Of a stretch of DNA of 64,000 bases, positions 33,053-45,086 are shown piece by piece (the stretch's first letter is position 1; the number at the start of each line of letters is the position of its first letter). Under the pieces are notes generated by a model. The model saw only the letters and a program-made list of their open reading frames with translations. It was not told where the DNA came from and searched no databases. The translations under genes and the position numbers were made by a program. Origin of the DNA: Achatina immaculata (lineage: Eukaryota > Mollusca > Gastropoda > Stylommatophora > Achatinidae); the NCBI GenBank assembly GCA_009760885.1, contig CM019701.1, positions 36,098,697-36,162,696 on the forward strand, read 5' to 3'.

Positions 33053-34147
33053 TATCATTCATTCATTTGCATGTCCCATGTGGAACTTTGCCTCCTAACA
33101 GCACTCCTGTGGGCATCTTGGTTGTGAGCAAGATGGCCTGGTGCTGATGCATCCATTTGCAGATCATCAACGATGTCTTGCAGCCATCTTCGCCTTGGTC
33201 TTCCTCTCTTTCTTTTTCCTATTATGTACTCTTCCAAGACGGTTTTCTCTAGATTATCATGACGTTTAATGTTTCCAAAATATTTAAGTTTTTTCTGTTT
33301 AATCCTCTTTACTAGCCACCTTTTTCAATATTAAGTTCTTGTAGTATGGATATATTTGTTCTTTTTTGTGTCCATGATATTTGAAGAACTCTTCTGTAGT
33401 ATTTACATTCAAAGGCATTTATGTGTTTCTCAGCTGTTCTGCTAAGTGTCCAGGTTTCACAGGCATATGTTGCTATTGGAAAAATGCATGCCCTTACAAA
33501 TTTTATTTTTGTAGCTCTGTCTGTTCCTCTCCACAGATTCTTTAGTTGTTTTACTTTCTGAAGAGCTATAGATGTCCTCCCTTTATTTTCCCTCATTGTA
33601 TCTCCATTATTAGTTAGCAATGATCCAAGATATTAAAAACTCTCCACTTCTTCCAGTTTTTCTTCATTGATACATATATCAGCTGCCTTGTTTGTTTTGT
33701 CAGTCGTCATCAATTTAGTCTTCTTCACACTGAGATAGAGGTTTTGCTCTTCGCTGTTCTTCCTTTTTGTGTTGTGGACCGTAATACTGTGTCATCAGCA
33801 TATCTAATCTCTGGTATTTCATAACTTCCAATTGTTATAGCATCGTAATATTCTTTGTCTACATCTTCTCTAACATTCCTCATTATATTTTCAGCATACA
33901 AGTTAAATAAGGTGACAATATGCACCCCTGACGGACCCCTTGTTTTATGTTAAACCAAGCTGTTGTTTCACCATTTATTCTTACTGCAGCTTGTTGGTCT
34001 AGATACAGCAGTGATGTTAATTGTATCAAATGTGTTGGAAATTCCATTTTTTCCATTATTATTTCCCAAAGTTTCTGGTGTTGTACACAATCAAATGCCT
34101 TTGAGTAGTCTATAAAGGCTAAATATAGATCCATATTAAACTCTCTG
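33053..34147 (-). mobile_element. family A retrotransposon, 5'-truncated, frameshifted, 7-bp TSD
   Basis: The 3' end at 33053 has the (CATT) tail complement, and AAGTATC is found at 33046-33052 and 34148-34154. Coding pieces include LYLAFIDYSKAFDCVQHQKL (first RT Asp), IKQGVRQGCILSPYL, IRYADDTVLRSTTQKG and YIIGKRKRGRPRRRWLQDIV. A frameshift in GCILSPYL and a deletion after TTQKG disrupt the frame. It is older than the copy at 25949 judged by its changes. Confidence 0.85.
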
Positions 34148-34511
34148 AAGTATCAATAGTGAACAAAATCTACTCAGGTGATCAGAGAAATGGAGAGATA
34201 CCACCTAGACGTACTGGGCATCAGTGAAATGCGATGGCCAGAAGCAGGTAAAAAGTCGGTTGAAAACGGTAAATTAGTAATACATTCAGCAGTGACGACG
34301 GGAAACACCAAGAGGGGGTACATATAATTATGTCAAATGTAGTAGCAAAGAGCCTTGTAGAATGGGAACCAGTAAACAGTCGTGTAATAAGAGCACGATA
34401 CAACCTAAAACACGGAACAATGACAATAACACAGTGTTATGCACCCACGAACAATGCAGATGATGGGGTAAAAAACGATTTCTATCACCAATTACATCAA
34501 ATAATTAACAA
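34148..34511 (+). mobile_element. family C fragment, endonuclease region
   Basis: Plus-strand MSNVVAKSLVEWEPVNSRVI then TMTITQCYAPTNNADDGVKN and FYHQLHQIIN matches the C endonuclease region on the minus strand at 52920-53183 (TIIQCYAPTNDADDEIKD). It is cut at 34511, where the inverted repeat with an oppositely oriented C segment begins. Upstream, HLDVLGISEMRWPEAG-like codons (34205-34250) mark the earlier Glu motif of the endonuclease. Confidence 0.75.
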
Positions 34512-35313
34512 TATGCAAATTGGTTTTACTTCATCAACAACTGTTTCTTCTACGTATATTTTTCCTTCTTGATTAATAAGAAGTTTTATTATTTTTGTTT
34601 TGTCTTTGTTAATGTGAAAAATCGATTTTCTAGCCAAGGAAAATAGGAAATCTAGATCATACACATTCATTATTTTATCCTCATCCTCAGACATCCAGGA
34701 TTTGTTTGATGCGCCTTCTCTTTATTAACCCCAGTTCATTATGAAGAGGATGGTCCTTTATGCCAGCAACCCTGATGTATGCCTTTACCTGAGCATACTT
34801 GTATTTAGACCTCACATTCAGCATGTCAAACAGAAAGCGAATGGCCGGTATAGGAATATCCCTGGTGCAATCCAAAACCATTCTCATTGCCTCGAACCTT
34901 AGGAAAAGAACAGCCCCTTGTTCGTTACACAATATGCACTCCTTTAATAAAAAAAAAACAAACCACGTGCTCTTACCGCGTTTGATACCATGTAATAACA
35001 TCATCTTGCCTGTTCTAGTTCCCTTTTTTGTGACAAAAGTCCTTTATTTTGATTTGAAAAATATGCCAATCCTAATTACAGATCCTCTTGTATAGAACAG
35101 AATAAATAAATAATATTTAAAAATAGATTTCATTCATTCAGTACCATGTTCTTTGCGGAATTTTGCCTCTCTAACAGCTCTCTTCAAGGCCTCTTGATTG
35201 TAAGCAAGATGGCCTGCTGCTGATGCATCCATTTGCAAATCTTCAACAATGTCTTGTTGGCATCTTCGCCTTGGTCTTCCTCTCTTTCTTTTTCCCATCA
35301 TGTAACCTTTCCC
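34512..35313. repeat. left arm of an ~800-bp inverted duplication
   Basis: Reverse-complementary to 37302-38080 with only scattered differences. It contains a C-family RT/post-RT piece (34512-34690, minus), an I-like segment (34691-35004, minus), ~100 bp of other DNA, and the 3' end of an A copy (35132-35313, minus). The outer boundary is TATGCAAATTGG and the inner boundary ACCTTTCCC. Confidence 0.92.
34691..35090 (-). pseudogene. I/R1-type fragment between RT and RNase H (left arm copy)
   Basis: The minus frame (34687-35004) reads FLRFEAMRMVLDCTRDIPIP then AIRFLFDMLNVRSKYKYAQV, the conserved segment after the RT of I-like elements (QNEAMR..L...R.TP..A). It is open for 105 codons but contains no catalytic residue. 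An almost identical piece lies on the plus strand at 37661-37906. Confidence 0.65.
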
Positions 35314-35780
35314 AGACTCTCTTCTCCAAATTCTCATGATGTTTAATATGTCCAAAATACTTAACTTTTCTGTTTAATCTTCTTTACTAGCTAACTTTCT
35401 TCAATATTAAATTCTTGTAGTATGGATATATTCGTTCTTTTTTGTGTCCATTATATTTGGAGGACTCTTCTATGGCATTTACATTCACTTATGTGCTTCT
35501 CAGCTGTTTTGTTAAGTGTCCTGGTCTCAAATTATATATTGCGATAGGAAAAATTCATGTCTTTAAAAATCTAATTTTTGTAGTTCCGTCTGTCTGTCTC
35601 ACAGCTCTTTAGTTGTTTTAGCTTCCGAATAGCCATAGTTGTCCTCCTTTTAATCTTCCTCATTGTGTCTCCATTATTAGTAATGTTCCAAGATATTCAA
35701 AAAGCTTCACCACTTATAATTTCTCCTCATTGATATATACTTCAGTTGCCATATTTGTTTTGTTTGTTGTCATCAGTTTA
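35132..35780 (-). mobile_element. family A retrotransposon, 3' ~650 bp, degraded
   Basis: The (CATT) tail complement at 35132-35141 is followed by C-terminal codons including YMMGKRKRGRPRRRCQQDIV (Trp to Cys in RRRW). More decayed sequence runs back to the MTTDKTNK region near 35760. Several indels break the frame. Its last 182 bp form part of the inverted duplication. Confidence 0.8.
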
Positions 35781-37301
35781 AAGTAATTTAATGTAATCAG
35801 CTGTAGGAAAATCAGAAATTCCCAAACACAAATTTCAGACTAACGGTACCACTAAAGTCATGACGCTGTGCTGGAACTCAGCTGTACTCTATATACGTTC
35901 CTGCCAGGTGTAGATCTGGGCTTCTCTAAGCAATTAAGCTTTCACCTTCAGGATCAGAGTCCTAGAGAAGAAACTGTTTTCTTCGTCCAGAGTTAGAGAA
36001 AATCATAAAGAAACAATGCGCCCGACAAATGGAAGTCCTATATTTTAATGAATCATGTTTTACCATGTTTCTAGTGCGGTTAAAGCATGTCAGTTAAAAT
36101 TTATGTTCTGAGATGAATCCTTAAACCATCCCAGACAGGCATAGCAAGAAATCTTTGAGAAGAAAAATTAGTTGTCAGGCTGCAGGCATCTAGAAAAATG
36201 TATTTCGTTCTGGAAAATTAAATGGAACTTTTCAAAAGAGCTTAAATCATAAGAGGCATTTTTTAAACTCATTTTTTCTCACACCAGGTGTGGTACTCAC
36301 CAAAGATTGTGAAACTTGTGGAAAACCAAGGAACTCCAAGCGGAATCCTGAGCTTGTTCTGTAATTTTGACCGTCAGAATTTATAATTTTTGCAGGAGGT
36401 CGGGTTTCGGGGGGCCTTTGTAATAGTTTGCCAGACAGATGACGTAATCTCCAAGGTTTTTAGATGGCAGAGAAGGTAGAGGTGGTTCTGCTTTCTTCAT
36501 TCCTAATATGGCAGTGGGACGAGTTGTACTATACCTATTCCAGGAGAAAGAGCCTGATGTTAAATAAGGGAAATAACACAGCAATAATTAATATTTCTGG
36601 GAAGATTGCTAGCAATTCCATGAAGCGTTCATTGGTGGAGCTTCTGTCTTAATTTGCTGATATTTGTGTAAAAAAAAAGTTCTGCAAAATAATAGATTTT
36701 ATTTATTATTTGATGATGGATTAGCTATTTCATCGAAAAGCTCAGTTTTTGTTGTTGTTGTTGTTGTTGTTTACAATAGTTTGTTGAAAATGAGCTTCAA
36801 TTTATTGTTATTGTTAACAAGCTTCATGTTCTTAATGCACTGTTTCAGTTTCAATTTATATAATGCCACTTACATAAAGTACACAAGGCGCATCAAGTAC
36901 GATACTTCAATTTTCGAAACAGTTTTCAGTTTAGCATTTAGGAGTGATTAAGTCTGAGATACGCGCTAACTATAAATCTATTAAAAATATTATATAGATG
37001 ACAATACTGTGAAGCTATTATTTCTGTCTTCATCTTACACTACTTTCTTGGACCCAGTCATTCAGTCATAACAATCATAAAACACGAAAGAGAAATGATC
37101 TGAATATATTAAACAAAAGGCACAGAATCAACAACCTGGACAATCACGAAAACAACACATCAACCCACACGACCACAGAATCAACAGAACAATCCACATG
37201 CTAACAGAAACAGCACATCAATCCACATAGTCACAGAAACATTACACCATTCCGTGCGGTAAGAAAAACAACATATCAATTTCTTATCTTATAAGATATA
37301 A
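35781..37301. other. spacer of the inverted duplication, no supported gene
   Basis: It holds (GTT)n at 36749-36771 and a degenerate ~30-bp tandem array at 37150-37280 with units like AACAACACATCAATCCACA. The open frames at 36381-36951 show no domain. Confidence 0.5.
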
Positions 37302-38080
37302 GGGAAAGGTACATACATGATGGGAAAAAGAAAGAGAGGAAGACCAAGGCGAAGATGCCAACAAGACATTGTTGAAGATTTGCAAATGGATGCATCAGCC
37401 TTGAAGAGAGCTGTTAGAGAGGCAAAGTTCCGCAAAGAACATGGTACTGAATGAATGAAATCTATTTTTAAATATTATTTATTTATTCTGTTCTATACAA
37501 GAGGATCTGTAATTAGGATTGGCATATTTTTCAAATCAAAATAAAGGACTTTTGTCACAAAAAAGGGAACTAGAACAGGCAATATGATGTTATTACATGG
37601 TATCAAACGCGGTAAGAGCACGTGGTTTGTTTTTTTTTTTTTTGATTAAAGGAGTGCATATTGTGTAACGAACAAGGGGCTGTTCTTTTCCTAAGGTTCG
37701 AGGCAATGAGAATGGTTTTGGATTGCACCAGGGATATTCCTATACCGGCCATTCGCTTTCTGTTTGACATGCTGAATGTGAGGTCTAAATACAAGTATGC
37801 TCAGGTAAAGGCATACATCAGGGTTGCTGGCATGAAGGACCATCCTCTTCATAATGAACTGGGGTTAATAAAGAGAAGGCGCATCAAACAAATCCTGGAT
37901 GTCTGAGGATGAGGATAAAATAATGAATGTGTGTGATCTAGATTTCCTATTTTCCTTGGCTAGAAAATCGATTTTTCACATTAACAAAGACAAAACAAAA
38001 ATAATAAAACTTCTTATTAATCAAGAAGGAAAAATATACGTAGAAGAAACAGTTGTTGATGAAGTAAACCAATTTGCATA
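37302..38080. repeat. right arm of the inverted duplication
   Basis: Mirror of 34512-35313. It contains a truncated A 3' end (37302-37465, plus), the I-like piece (37661-37906, plus) and the start of a C fragment (37906 on, plus). Relative to the left arm it lacks ~30 bp in the A segment (after GATGCATCAGC, near 37399) and has a longer poly-T at 37629-37643. Confidence 0.92.
37661..37906 (+). pseudogene. I/R1-type fragment between RT and RNase H (right arm copy)
   Basis: Open for 81 codons: LFLRFEAMRMVLDCTRDIPI then KAYIRVAGMKDHPLHNELGL. Differs from the left-arm copy at one or two residues (AGM for AGI), which shows how similar the two arms are. Confidence 0.65.
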
Positions 38081-38670
38081 CCTTGGCAACTACATAGACC
38101 AGAATGGTGACACCAGGAAGGAAGTTAGAATTAGAATTAGAATTGCAAAAGCTGCATTGTCCTTCAAAAATCTTGAGAACGTATGGAATTCAAAAGTTAT
38201 AAGCACAAAAACCAAGAGTTAAGATTATTCAATTAAATGTGATATCCACCCTCATTTATGCATGCGAATGCTGGAAATCAACTAAAGAAATAGACAAGAA
38301 ATTAGACCCTTTTGAAAACAAATACCTAAGGAAAATACTTGGTATAAGGTGTAGCGAATTTAAGAACAACACAGAGATAAGACAGATGAGCAAACAACCT
38401 GTCTCATGAGTGATCAGAAAAAGAAGATTGACATACGTAGGTCATGTGATGAGAAGAAGCAAAATCAGAGAATACCAAAACAAGCTATCAAGTGGAGGAC
38501 AACAGGCCGAAGAAAAAGAGGTCGAGCGTGAAACTCTAAAGAGGACATTGTTAAGAGAAGCCAGTTTAGTGGCATAACATCCCTTGGCGAAGCTGAAAGA
38601 CTCGCCGATAACAGGAAAACTTGGCAAACAACTATGCGAGCCCTATATGACGTTTAACGGCACGGTAAGG
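37907..38670 (+). mobile_element. family C 3' part, internally deleted
   Basis: LDFLFSLARKSIFHINKDKT followed by KIIKLLINQEGKIYVEETVV matches C, but the segment between LDF(ADD) and SLA.K is deleted, removing the RT catalytic Asp pair. It continues through YIDQNGDTRKEVRIR and degraded C-terminal codons. The end is ALYDV, then TTTAACGGCACGG and the tail GGATGTAAGATGTAAGATGTGA, which best shows the octamer-like tail unit of the family. This is a C 3' end not flanked by a (TA)n array. Confidence 0.82.
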
Positions 38671-38689
38671 ATGTAAGATGTAAGATGTG

Positions 38690-38895
38690 ATCTAGATGAT
38701 CAGTGGTGATTGGTTACGGGTACAGGACAAACTTCACCTAACACAGGTTATTATACAGAAGGGCCCAGAATGTAGAGACTGGACACAGGGTGCAAGATTT
38801 CATTCAGCATCACTGTCAGTCTTCGACACGGTAATATATACAGACGGGTCTGTGATCCAGAACAGCAGAAGTGGTTTGTGTTTTGTTGTCTGGTA
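38690..38895 (+). pseudogene. RNase H N-terminal remnant
   Basis: SVFDTVIYTDGSVIQNSRSG (38815-38875) is the first strand of RNase H with the catalytic Asp in YTDGS. The frame closes at about 38896 before the other catalytic residues. It belongs to the I/R1-type set of fragments. Confidence 0.6.
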
Positions 38896-40440
38896 AGAAA
38901 TCTGACAGTACAAAATTATATTTATTATTATAATTATAAATTCAAATGAATAGGTTTATATGTTTTTTTTCTGTTTCTTCTCCAGGTTATAATGTACTAT
39001 CGTACTTGTGGGAAATAACCGATTATTTTATTTAATGTACTATCGTACTAGTGAAAATCAGTCTATATCTTTACCCTTTTATCAATTATTTAAACCCAGG
39101 AACATTCTTTATCATATACTTCATCAATCTTCTGCCCCAGGGACTTTCGTGGCCCATCATGGTGATTACTTCATGTAAATCTTTCTTGGGCTAAACAACA
39201 GTTCTAAACTTCACACAGACAACACACAGCCAGACGGAATGAAATCAAGAATAGAAACTCACAACGTTTACATAATTTTTAATTCCACTAAACAAAACAA
39301 ACTCATAAACAAACAAAAACATCAAGTGCACACTTATTTCGATGACAGTTGATATTAATGAAACATAATGATAAATCATGAAGCATAAACACACAATTAC
39401 AAATGACACATGATATCGACCGTAAATAATGAATGACATGGAAAATATATGAAACTAAATGCATCAAAATCTTCATGTGAAATTAACAACTGATTATTAT
39501 CAATGAAATTCGAAAATGTCCCAATATTCTAGGACTAATACATATTACATTGAAATTGCACAGTATTCCAGGACTAACATATAGCTGGGACTGGTAAGCA
39601 ATATATACGATCACATCGTTACAGATAAATCACGTTTCTTAATCGCCCCAAACCCAACTTCAAGCCTGTAACATAATATAGCATTCAACGCATCTCATTC
39701 TTACGCATTTCTTTAACAACTTACTTCTGACTAATGACGTCTGACACGTAGAACAAAAATACTTAATTAACATAAATAAGGAGGCACAAGAAGAGATCAT
39801 TGCTAAACAATTTTTCTAACAACAATACCGACTTACTGAAAACACGAGACGAACACTTCCAAGCAGAAGAACAATAACAGTGCTCCCAGCATTGCCTGTG
39901 TCATGTTCTTGCGCGAAATGAAAGAAAGGAGGAGTGCTTATCAGTAATAAAGTACGGATAAGTACGCCCCCCGGGGCGGGGAGGAGGGCTGCTTATTCGT
40001 ACTATAGCCACTGCGCGCTCTTTTTTTTTTATAGGGGAAAACTACAAAAGTTATTCTTTCGACCATCCGGCCAGCTCTGTTGATAAAAGCATGACTCTCA
40101 AGTAACATCGGGGGCATGGTTGGCGAAGTTTTTTTTTTAAGTAAAACTTTTTTAAAGTTATATTTTAGATTATGATACTATTTATTTCTCTTTTTATTCA
40201 GAAAAAGTATACTTTTTTTAACTTTTAGAAAAACTAGCAATTTTCAACAAAGTGAACACACTTGACTCAACAAACTCTCAGAAAATACTGTCTCAGCCAT
40301 TACTCTCCGTCACAGGCTCCATTGACAATGGGAACCCCGAAGGATAATTTTTTAAAAAACCGGCTCTGTAGGCGACGTAGCACGTTCCGTGACTGTATAT
40401 ATATATAGTGTATGTACATACCGTCTTTGTCATAAGAAAA
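38896..40440. other. anonymous AT-rich DNA
   Basis: No gene is supported. A short GC-rich block at 39960-40000 (GTACGCCCCCCGGGGCGGGG) stands out from the AT-rich surroundings. TAATGTACTATCGTACT is present twice at 38990-39050. Confidence 0.45.
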
Positions 40441-40446
40441 CCTGAG

Positions 40447-40448
<2 letters not shown>

Positions 40449-40478
<30 letters not shown>
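40449..40478. repeat. (TA)n array at the 5' truncation point of a family B copy
   Basis: TA run of 30 bp ending 15 bp before recognisable B sequence. Confidence 0.93.
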
Positions 40479-40483
<5 letters not shown>

Positions 40484-40494
40484 TGTGTTTTGAT

Positions 40495-42580
40495 ACAATA
40501 AAACAGAAAGACCAGCAAACAAGGAATGAATTCTCAATAGTACTTAAGAACCGCTTCAGTGTCCTACAAGATGAAGCAGAAATGTCCATACTAGAGTTCA
40601 ATAAAACACTACAGGAAACAGCAAAAGAGGTGATGGGATATCGGAAATGGAGAAAAGAGGAATGGATAAGCAAGACCACATAGGAAAAGATAGAGCAAAG
40701 AAAAGAAATCAAGAAAAAATTAATGAACACCAAATCACAAAGGGTAAAAGAACAAGTTTTAAGTAATTATGCACAAAAAGACAAAGAAGTGAAGGAATCA
40801 TGTCGTCAAGATAAACGTCAATACTATGACAACTTAGCAGAAGCATATGCAAATGACATGAAAACCATATACAAAATCACAAAGCAGATGACAGGTAACT
40901 TCAGCACAAGATGTGAGAGTGCAGTAATGACACATAAGGGACAACTGGTCAGTGCAGAAAGAGAAAAAAATTGAAAGATGGAGGAAACACTTTAACACCC
41001 TACTAAACAGAACACAAGCAGTACAAACAATAGACATACCTGAAGCAAAAACGTAACTAAACATCAATACAGGACCAATAACAATAAGTGAAGTAAAGGA
41101 GGCAATAAAGAAGCTAAAATTAGACAGGGCACCAGGTGAAGATGAAGTGACTGCTGAGATTTTGAAAACAAGAAACAAAAACACCAAACCAACTCTGCTG
41201 GATACTACAATAGATTTGGGATCTAGAAAAAGCTCCAGAGGAGTGGAAAACTGGGCTTATAGTAAAACTACCAAAGAAGGGTGACCTCAGAGATTGCGGG
41301 GATTTTGCAGAATAATCATCAACAGAATTGCACCAGCACTGGAGGGAAAACTTCGGAAAGAGCAGGCAGGATTCAGGAAAGGAAGATCATGCATAGACCA
41401 CACATTTGTACTTAGACAAATATTAGAACAGGCAAATGAGTGGCATAGCACAACATATGCGTTATTCATAGATTTTGAGAAAGCCTTTGACAGTGTCAAC
41501 AGAGATGCACTGTGGAAAATCCTAAGATGGCATGGCCTCCCCCATAAGATAGTGAATGTAATCAAAGGCCTATATGAGGGTTTTCAGTCCAAAGTGATCT
41601 GTGGAGAACATACCTCCAGCAGCTTTAGAGTACAAACAGGAGTGAAGCAGGGATGTGTACTGAAGCAGGGATGTGTACTATCACCGACATTATTTATCTT
41701 GGCAGTAGACTGGTTAATGAAGAAGGCAACATCAGACAAACTCAGAGGATTACAATGGACCTTTGACACAGTGCTAGAAGACCTTGACTTTGCGGACGAC
41801 ATTTGTCTACTATCAAGCAGCCACAAAGATATGCAAGATAAAATAAACAAGCTAACTCAGAATGCAAACAACATATGACTAAAGATCAACGTAGGAAAGA
41901 CAAAGTTAATGAAGCAAAATGTCAACAACAGAAATGTACTCAGAGTAGATAGCAAGTTAGTGGAGGAGGTCAACGAATTTGTATACCTTGGCAGTAGAGT
42001 AGTAGAAAATGGAGACAGCACAGAGGACATCAACAGCAGACTTACTAGAGCAAACCAGGCTTTTGCAGTGCTGCAGACTATATGGAAATCTAAAAAACTA
42101 AGCATAAATATGAAAATCAGGATATTTAAGAGTAATGTTCTAAGTGTACTACCCTATGGAAGTGAATGCTGGAAAATCACCAAAACCATAGAAAACAAGT
42201 TGAATTCTTTCCAGACTTTCCAGTTTACGAAGAATTAGACAAATATTTTGGCCAAACACCATAAGAAATAACATCTTTTTGGCAGAAACGCAGATGAAGC
42301 CACTGACAGCAATTATTGAGGAAAGACGCTGGCGATGGTTGGGACATGTGCTCTAGATGACTGACAACTCACCACCAAAAATATCACTAAGGTGTACACC
42401 ACAGGGGAACAGAAGTAAGGGTAGACCAAAAGAGACATGGAGTAGGACAACAGAAAGGATGTTGAGCAATAGAGGGCTCACCTGGGCAAGAGCAGAAAAA
42501 AGGCAAAGGACAGGCATTTGTGGAAAACCCTTGCGGAAGCCCCATGTGCCTTGGGCACTTAAGGTTCAGAGAGAAAGAGA
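40495..42580 (+). mobile_element. family B retrotransposon, 5'-truncated ~2.1 kb copy
   Basis: It starts in the late endonuclease/linker region (QQTRNEFSIVLKNRFSVLQD) and runs to the 3' end AAGGTTCAGAGAGAAAGAGA, followed by TATATATGTGTG. The RT is well preserved in 41294-41878: EQAGFRKGRSCIDHTFVLRQ, YALFIDFEKAFDSVNRDALW, LDFADDICLLSSSHKDMQDK. An 18-bp tandem duplication (41644-41679) repeats KQGCVL inside the GVKQGCVLSP motif. Stops or frameshifts at 40681, 40973, 41055, 41876 and 42235 break the ORF. TA-rich sequence borders both ends, so a TSD cannot be placed. Confidence 0.87.
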
Positions 42581-42603
42581 TATATATGTGTGTGTGTGTG
42601 TAT

Positions 42604-43154
42604 AACAATGCATTGATTTTTAATATCACACAAGTGTAAAGTAATATCAAAAGAGTGAGGGCCCTCTTAACACCTTTACCATAAACACTAGAATATAGCA
42701 AGCCGTTCCTCCTTATTATGAATAGCTGTTAATAAGCATAATATCAAATCTCAATATTACATATATGCTATATGTGGATGGCAACGTCACCAAACTCATG
42801 TCAAAGAAATATGCATAATTGAACTATTGTTCAAGATCTCTTTCAAAAATAAATCATACCATCTTATCAGCATAGACCATATTGTATGTCAACCCATATC
42901 AGCTGTATATAAATATATGTTAACAACATCCCAACTCATACTACAACTTGCCATACTTACCTATGGGTGCACCCAGCACATAATACTATCATCCTTACTA
43001 AATCATCCCTAATGAACCAAACTCACACACAACCAACCTAACTGAATCCAGTATGCTCAATAGGGTTATAGGTAACCACCACATATCATATATACTTGCA
43101 ACATAATCAACACTGGGCACAATAACACCTATATATACTTCAATATCAAGAACA
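42604..43154. other. anonymous AT-rich DNA
   Basis: Only short frames. No motif or repeat shared with the named families. Confidence 0.45.
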
Positions 43155-43322
43155 TATCAAGAAAAAGAGGCAGACCACGGGAAACTCTAAAGAGGACATT
43201 ATTAAGAAAGGCCAAATTAATAGGCATAAAATCCCTTGATGAGGTTGAAAAGCTCGCCGAAAACAGGAAAAATTGGCGACCTACCTTGCGAACCCTATGT
43301 ACGGGGAGGATATAAGATCATG
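43155..43322 (+). mobile_element. family C, ~170-bp 3' end
   Basis: AAGAAAAAGAGGCAGACCAC encodes RKRGRP, followed by ETLKRTLL-like, KLIGIKSLDEVEKLAENRKN and RTL codons and the end GGATATAAGATCATG. It is severely 5'-truncated and not at a (TA)n array. Confidence 0.82.
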
Positions 43323-43721
43323 AACAAACCACATCCACAAAACCACACGATGGCTCGCCCTCCGAGGCATATCCCGAACCAGCTGGAAAATATCCTTGCA
43401 ACAACGTGTATACTAAACAGTGTTCACAGTCTAACGTCTCGGCCGCTGACAACAGGTGATTTACACTGTTTACATGTAGGCAAAAGGTCATAAGCAGCCA
43501 TGATGATTAAACTGAGTTTTAAGGGTGCCATTTTCCATATTTCATTCCATGTTAGCGATCTTTACATGACTTCTTCTCATGTTGTCCACTGACCTTGCTG
43601 TGTCTGTTGGACTGTCTTCCAGACCTGCTTTTCACCCTGTGTATTTCTTATTTCACTGATGATCATATCCCTTGTTTCTTTGCAGGAGACCTTTAACCAC
43701 CATTTTATTTCACCATGACTA
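43323..43721. other. anonymous DNA
   Basis: No supported feature up to the (TA)n run that precedes the mariner element. Confidence 0.4.
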
Positions 43722-43742
43722 TTATATATATATATATATATA
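43722..43742. repeat. short (TA)n run at mariner target
   Basis: About 20 bp of TA immediately before the mariner left end. Such TA-rich sequence is a natural target for Tc1/mariner elements. Confidence 0.85.
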
Positions 43743-43745
43743 CAC

Positions 43746-44910
43746 ACGAGGGGTGATTGATAAGTTCTCGGCATAAGGTATTATCAGTTTATTGTAAGAT
43801 TAAACATCAAGTTTCAAGAAATTAACTGCAACAAATTTTTTTAACAGGTTACTAAAGTTGTAAATGGTGGCAGATTGAGAAAATGGATAAAAATTTCTCA
43901 TCGAGTAGTCATTCGCTACCTCTACATCAATGCCTTATCATCGAAGGAGATCAATAAGGATATGATGGAGACTAGGGGAGAGTGTCCCTTCTTACAAGCA
44001 CAGAGAAGAAATGGGCAGCTTAATTCAAACATGGAAGGGAGAGTCTGGAAGATGATCCCCGTCCAAGAAGACCAAGAACGGTAACCACCGATGAAACCAC
44101 CAGCAGAATCCATGACATGATAATGGAGGATCGACGACTAACTGAGCGGTACATTGCTCCTGAGTTGGGCATCTCCCAGGAACGTGTTCATGCCATTATT
44201 CACAATTATCTTCAAATAACAAACGTCTCTGCTCGATAAGTCCCGAAACTTCTTGGAGCTGATCACAAACGACAGCGTCTCAACTTGTCAAGAGACAATC
44301 TTGGCCATTTTTCTGCAGATCCTGAAAAGTTTCTTCAGCAACTTGTGACTGTGGATGACACTTGTGTTCATCATTTTCGACCAGAAACCAAAGAACAACA
44401 GTGGAAACATCATGGATCCCCACCTCCAAAGAAAGCAAGGGTGGTTGTGTCTGCAGGCAGAGTGATGGCTTCCATCTTTTGGGATTCAGAAAGTGTGCTA
44501 TTGGTAGAAAGGGCCCTATTACGCTAATCTTGTGATGCAACTGCGGGTCAAATTGAAAGAAAAGCGTGGAGGGAAATTGACGAGAGGAGTTATCTTTCAG
44601 CAAGACAATGCTCCAGTTCACAAGTCGGTGGTGGCAATAGCTGCCATTCATGATTGCGGCTTCCAGCTTCTTGAACATCCTCCTTACTCCCCAGATTTGG
44701 TCCCTTCGGACTATTACCTGTTTACCAAACTCAAAAAGGAGCTCAGTGGACGCAAATTTGCTTCAGATGATGACGTCATTGATGCTGTAGACCACTTTCT
44801 ACTGGCACGAGATGCTGACTTTTACAAGAAGAGATCCGTATGCTCCCATAAAGGTTGTCCACAAATAATCCGCTGTACCTTATGTCGATAACTTATCAAT
44901 CACTCCTCGT
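43746..44910 (+). mobile_element. mariner element with ~32-bp terminal inverted repeats
   Basis: The left end ACGAGGGGTGATTGATAAGT and the inverted right end ACGAGGAGTGATTGATAAGT continue as TCTCGGCATAAGGTA and TATCGACATAAGGTA, so the TIRs match at about 31 of 35 positions. The element is 1165 bp, close to the ~1.3 kb usual for mariner. It carries one transposase gene and lies next to TA dinucleotides. Confidence 0.92.
43865..44890 (+). pseudogene. mariner DD34D transposase, inactivated
   Basis: The N-terminal region has the HTH (VVIRYLYINALSSKEINKDM), then RIHDMIMEDRRLTERYIAPE and LGISQERVHAIIHNYL of the second helix set. The catalytic domain shows LVTVDDTCVHHFRPETKEQQ (first Asp retained, usual GDES changed). 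QQDNAPVHKSVVAIAAI (second Asp) and PPYSPDLVPSDYYLFTKLKK (third Asp) follow, and the spacing between the last two is 34 residues, which defines DD34D. A stop after VSAR (about 44238), a frameshift near 44525 and shifts around 43990-44080 inactivate it. The C-terminus is also decayed. Confidence 0.9.
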
Positions 44911-45084
44911 ATGTATACAGGGATTGAAAAAAGAAAAGTAGGGGTTTTTTTATATGCAGTTATGTAAAATAAACATAACCAGGGCCGGACTAACGAGAGG
45001 CGACTCAAGTAATTGTTTACGCCCATACTATAACACTGCCCGCTGACAAGGTTGAGATCTTGTAAATTTTTCCTTATTTCGTTT

Positions 45085-45086
<2 letters not shown>

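Noticed and set aside
34148..34690. 5' inversion of one C copy by twin priming
   Set aside because: The inverted endonuclease piece lies on the wrong side of the RT piece and there is no C 3' end; the inverted duplication explains the boundary better.
39960..40000. GC-rich block as a CpG-island promoter
   Set aside because: It is only ~40 bp, with no open frame or splice signal nearby that I can support.
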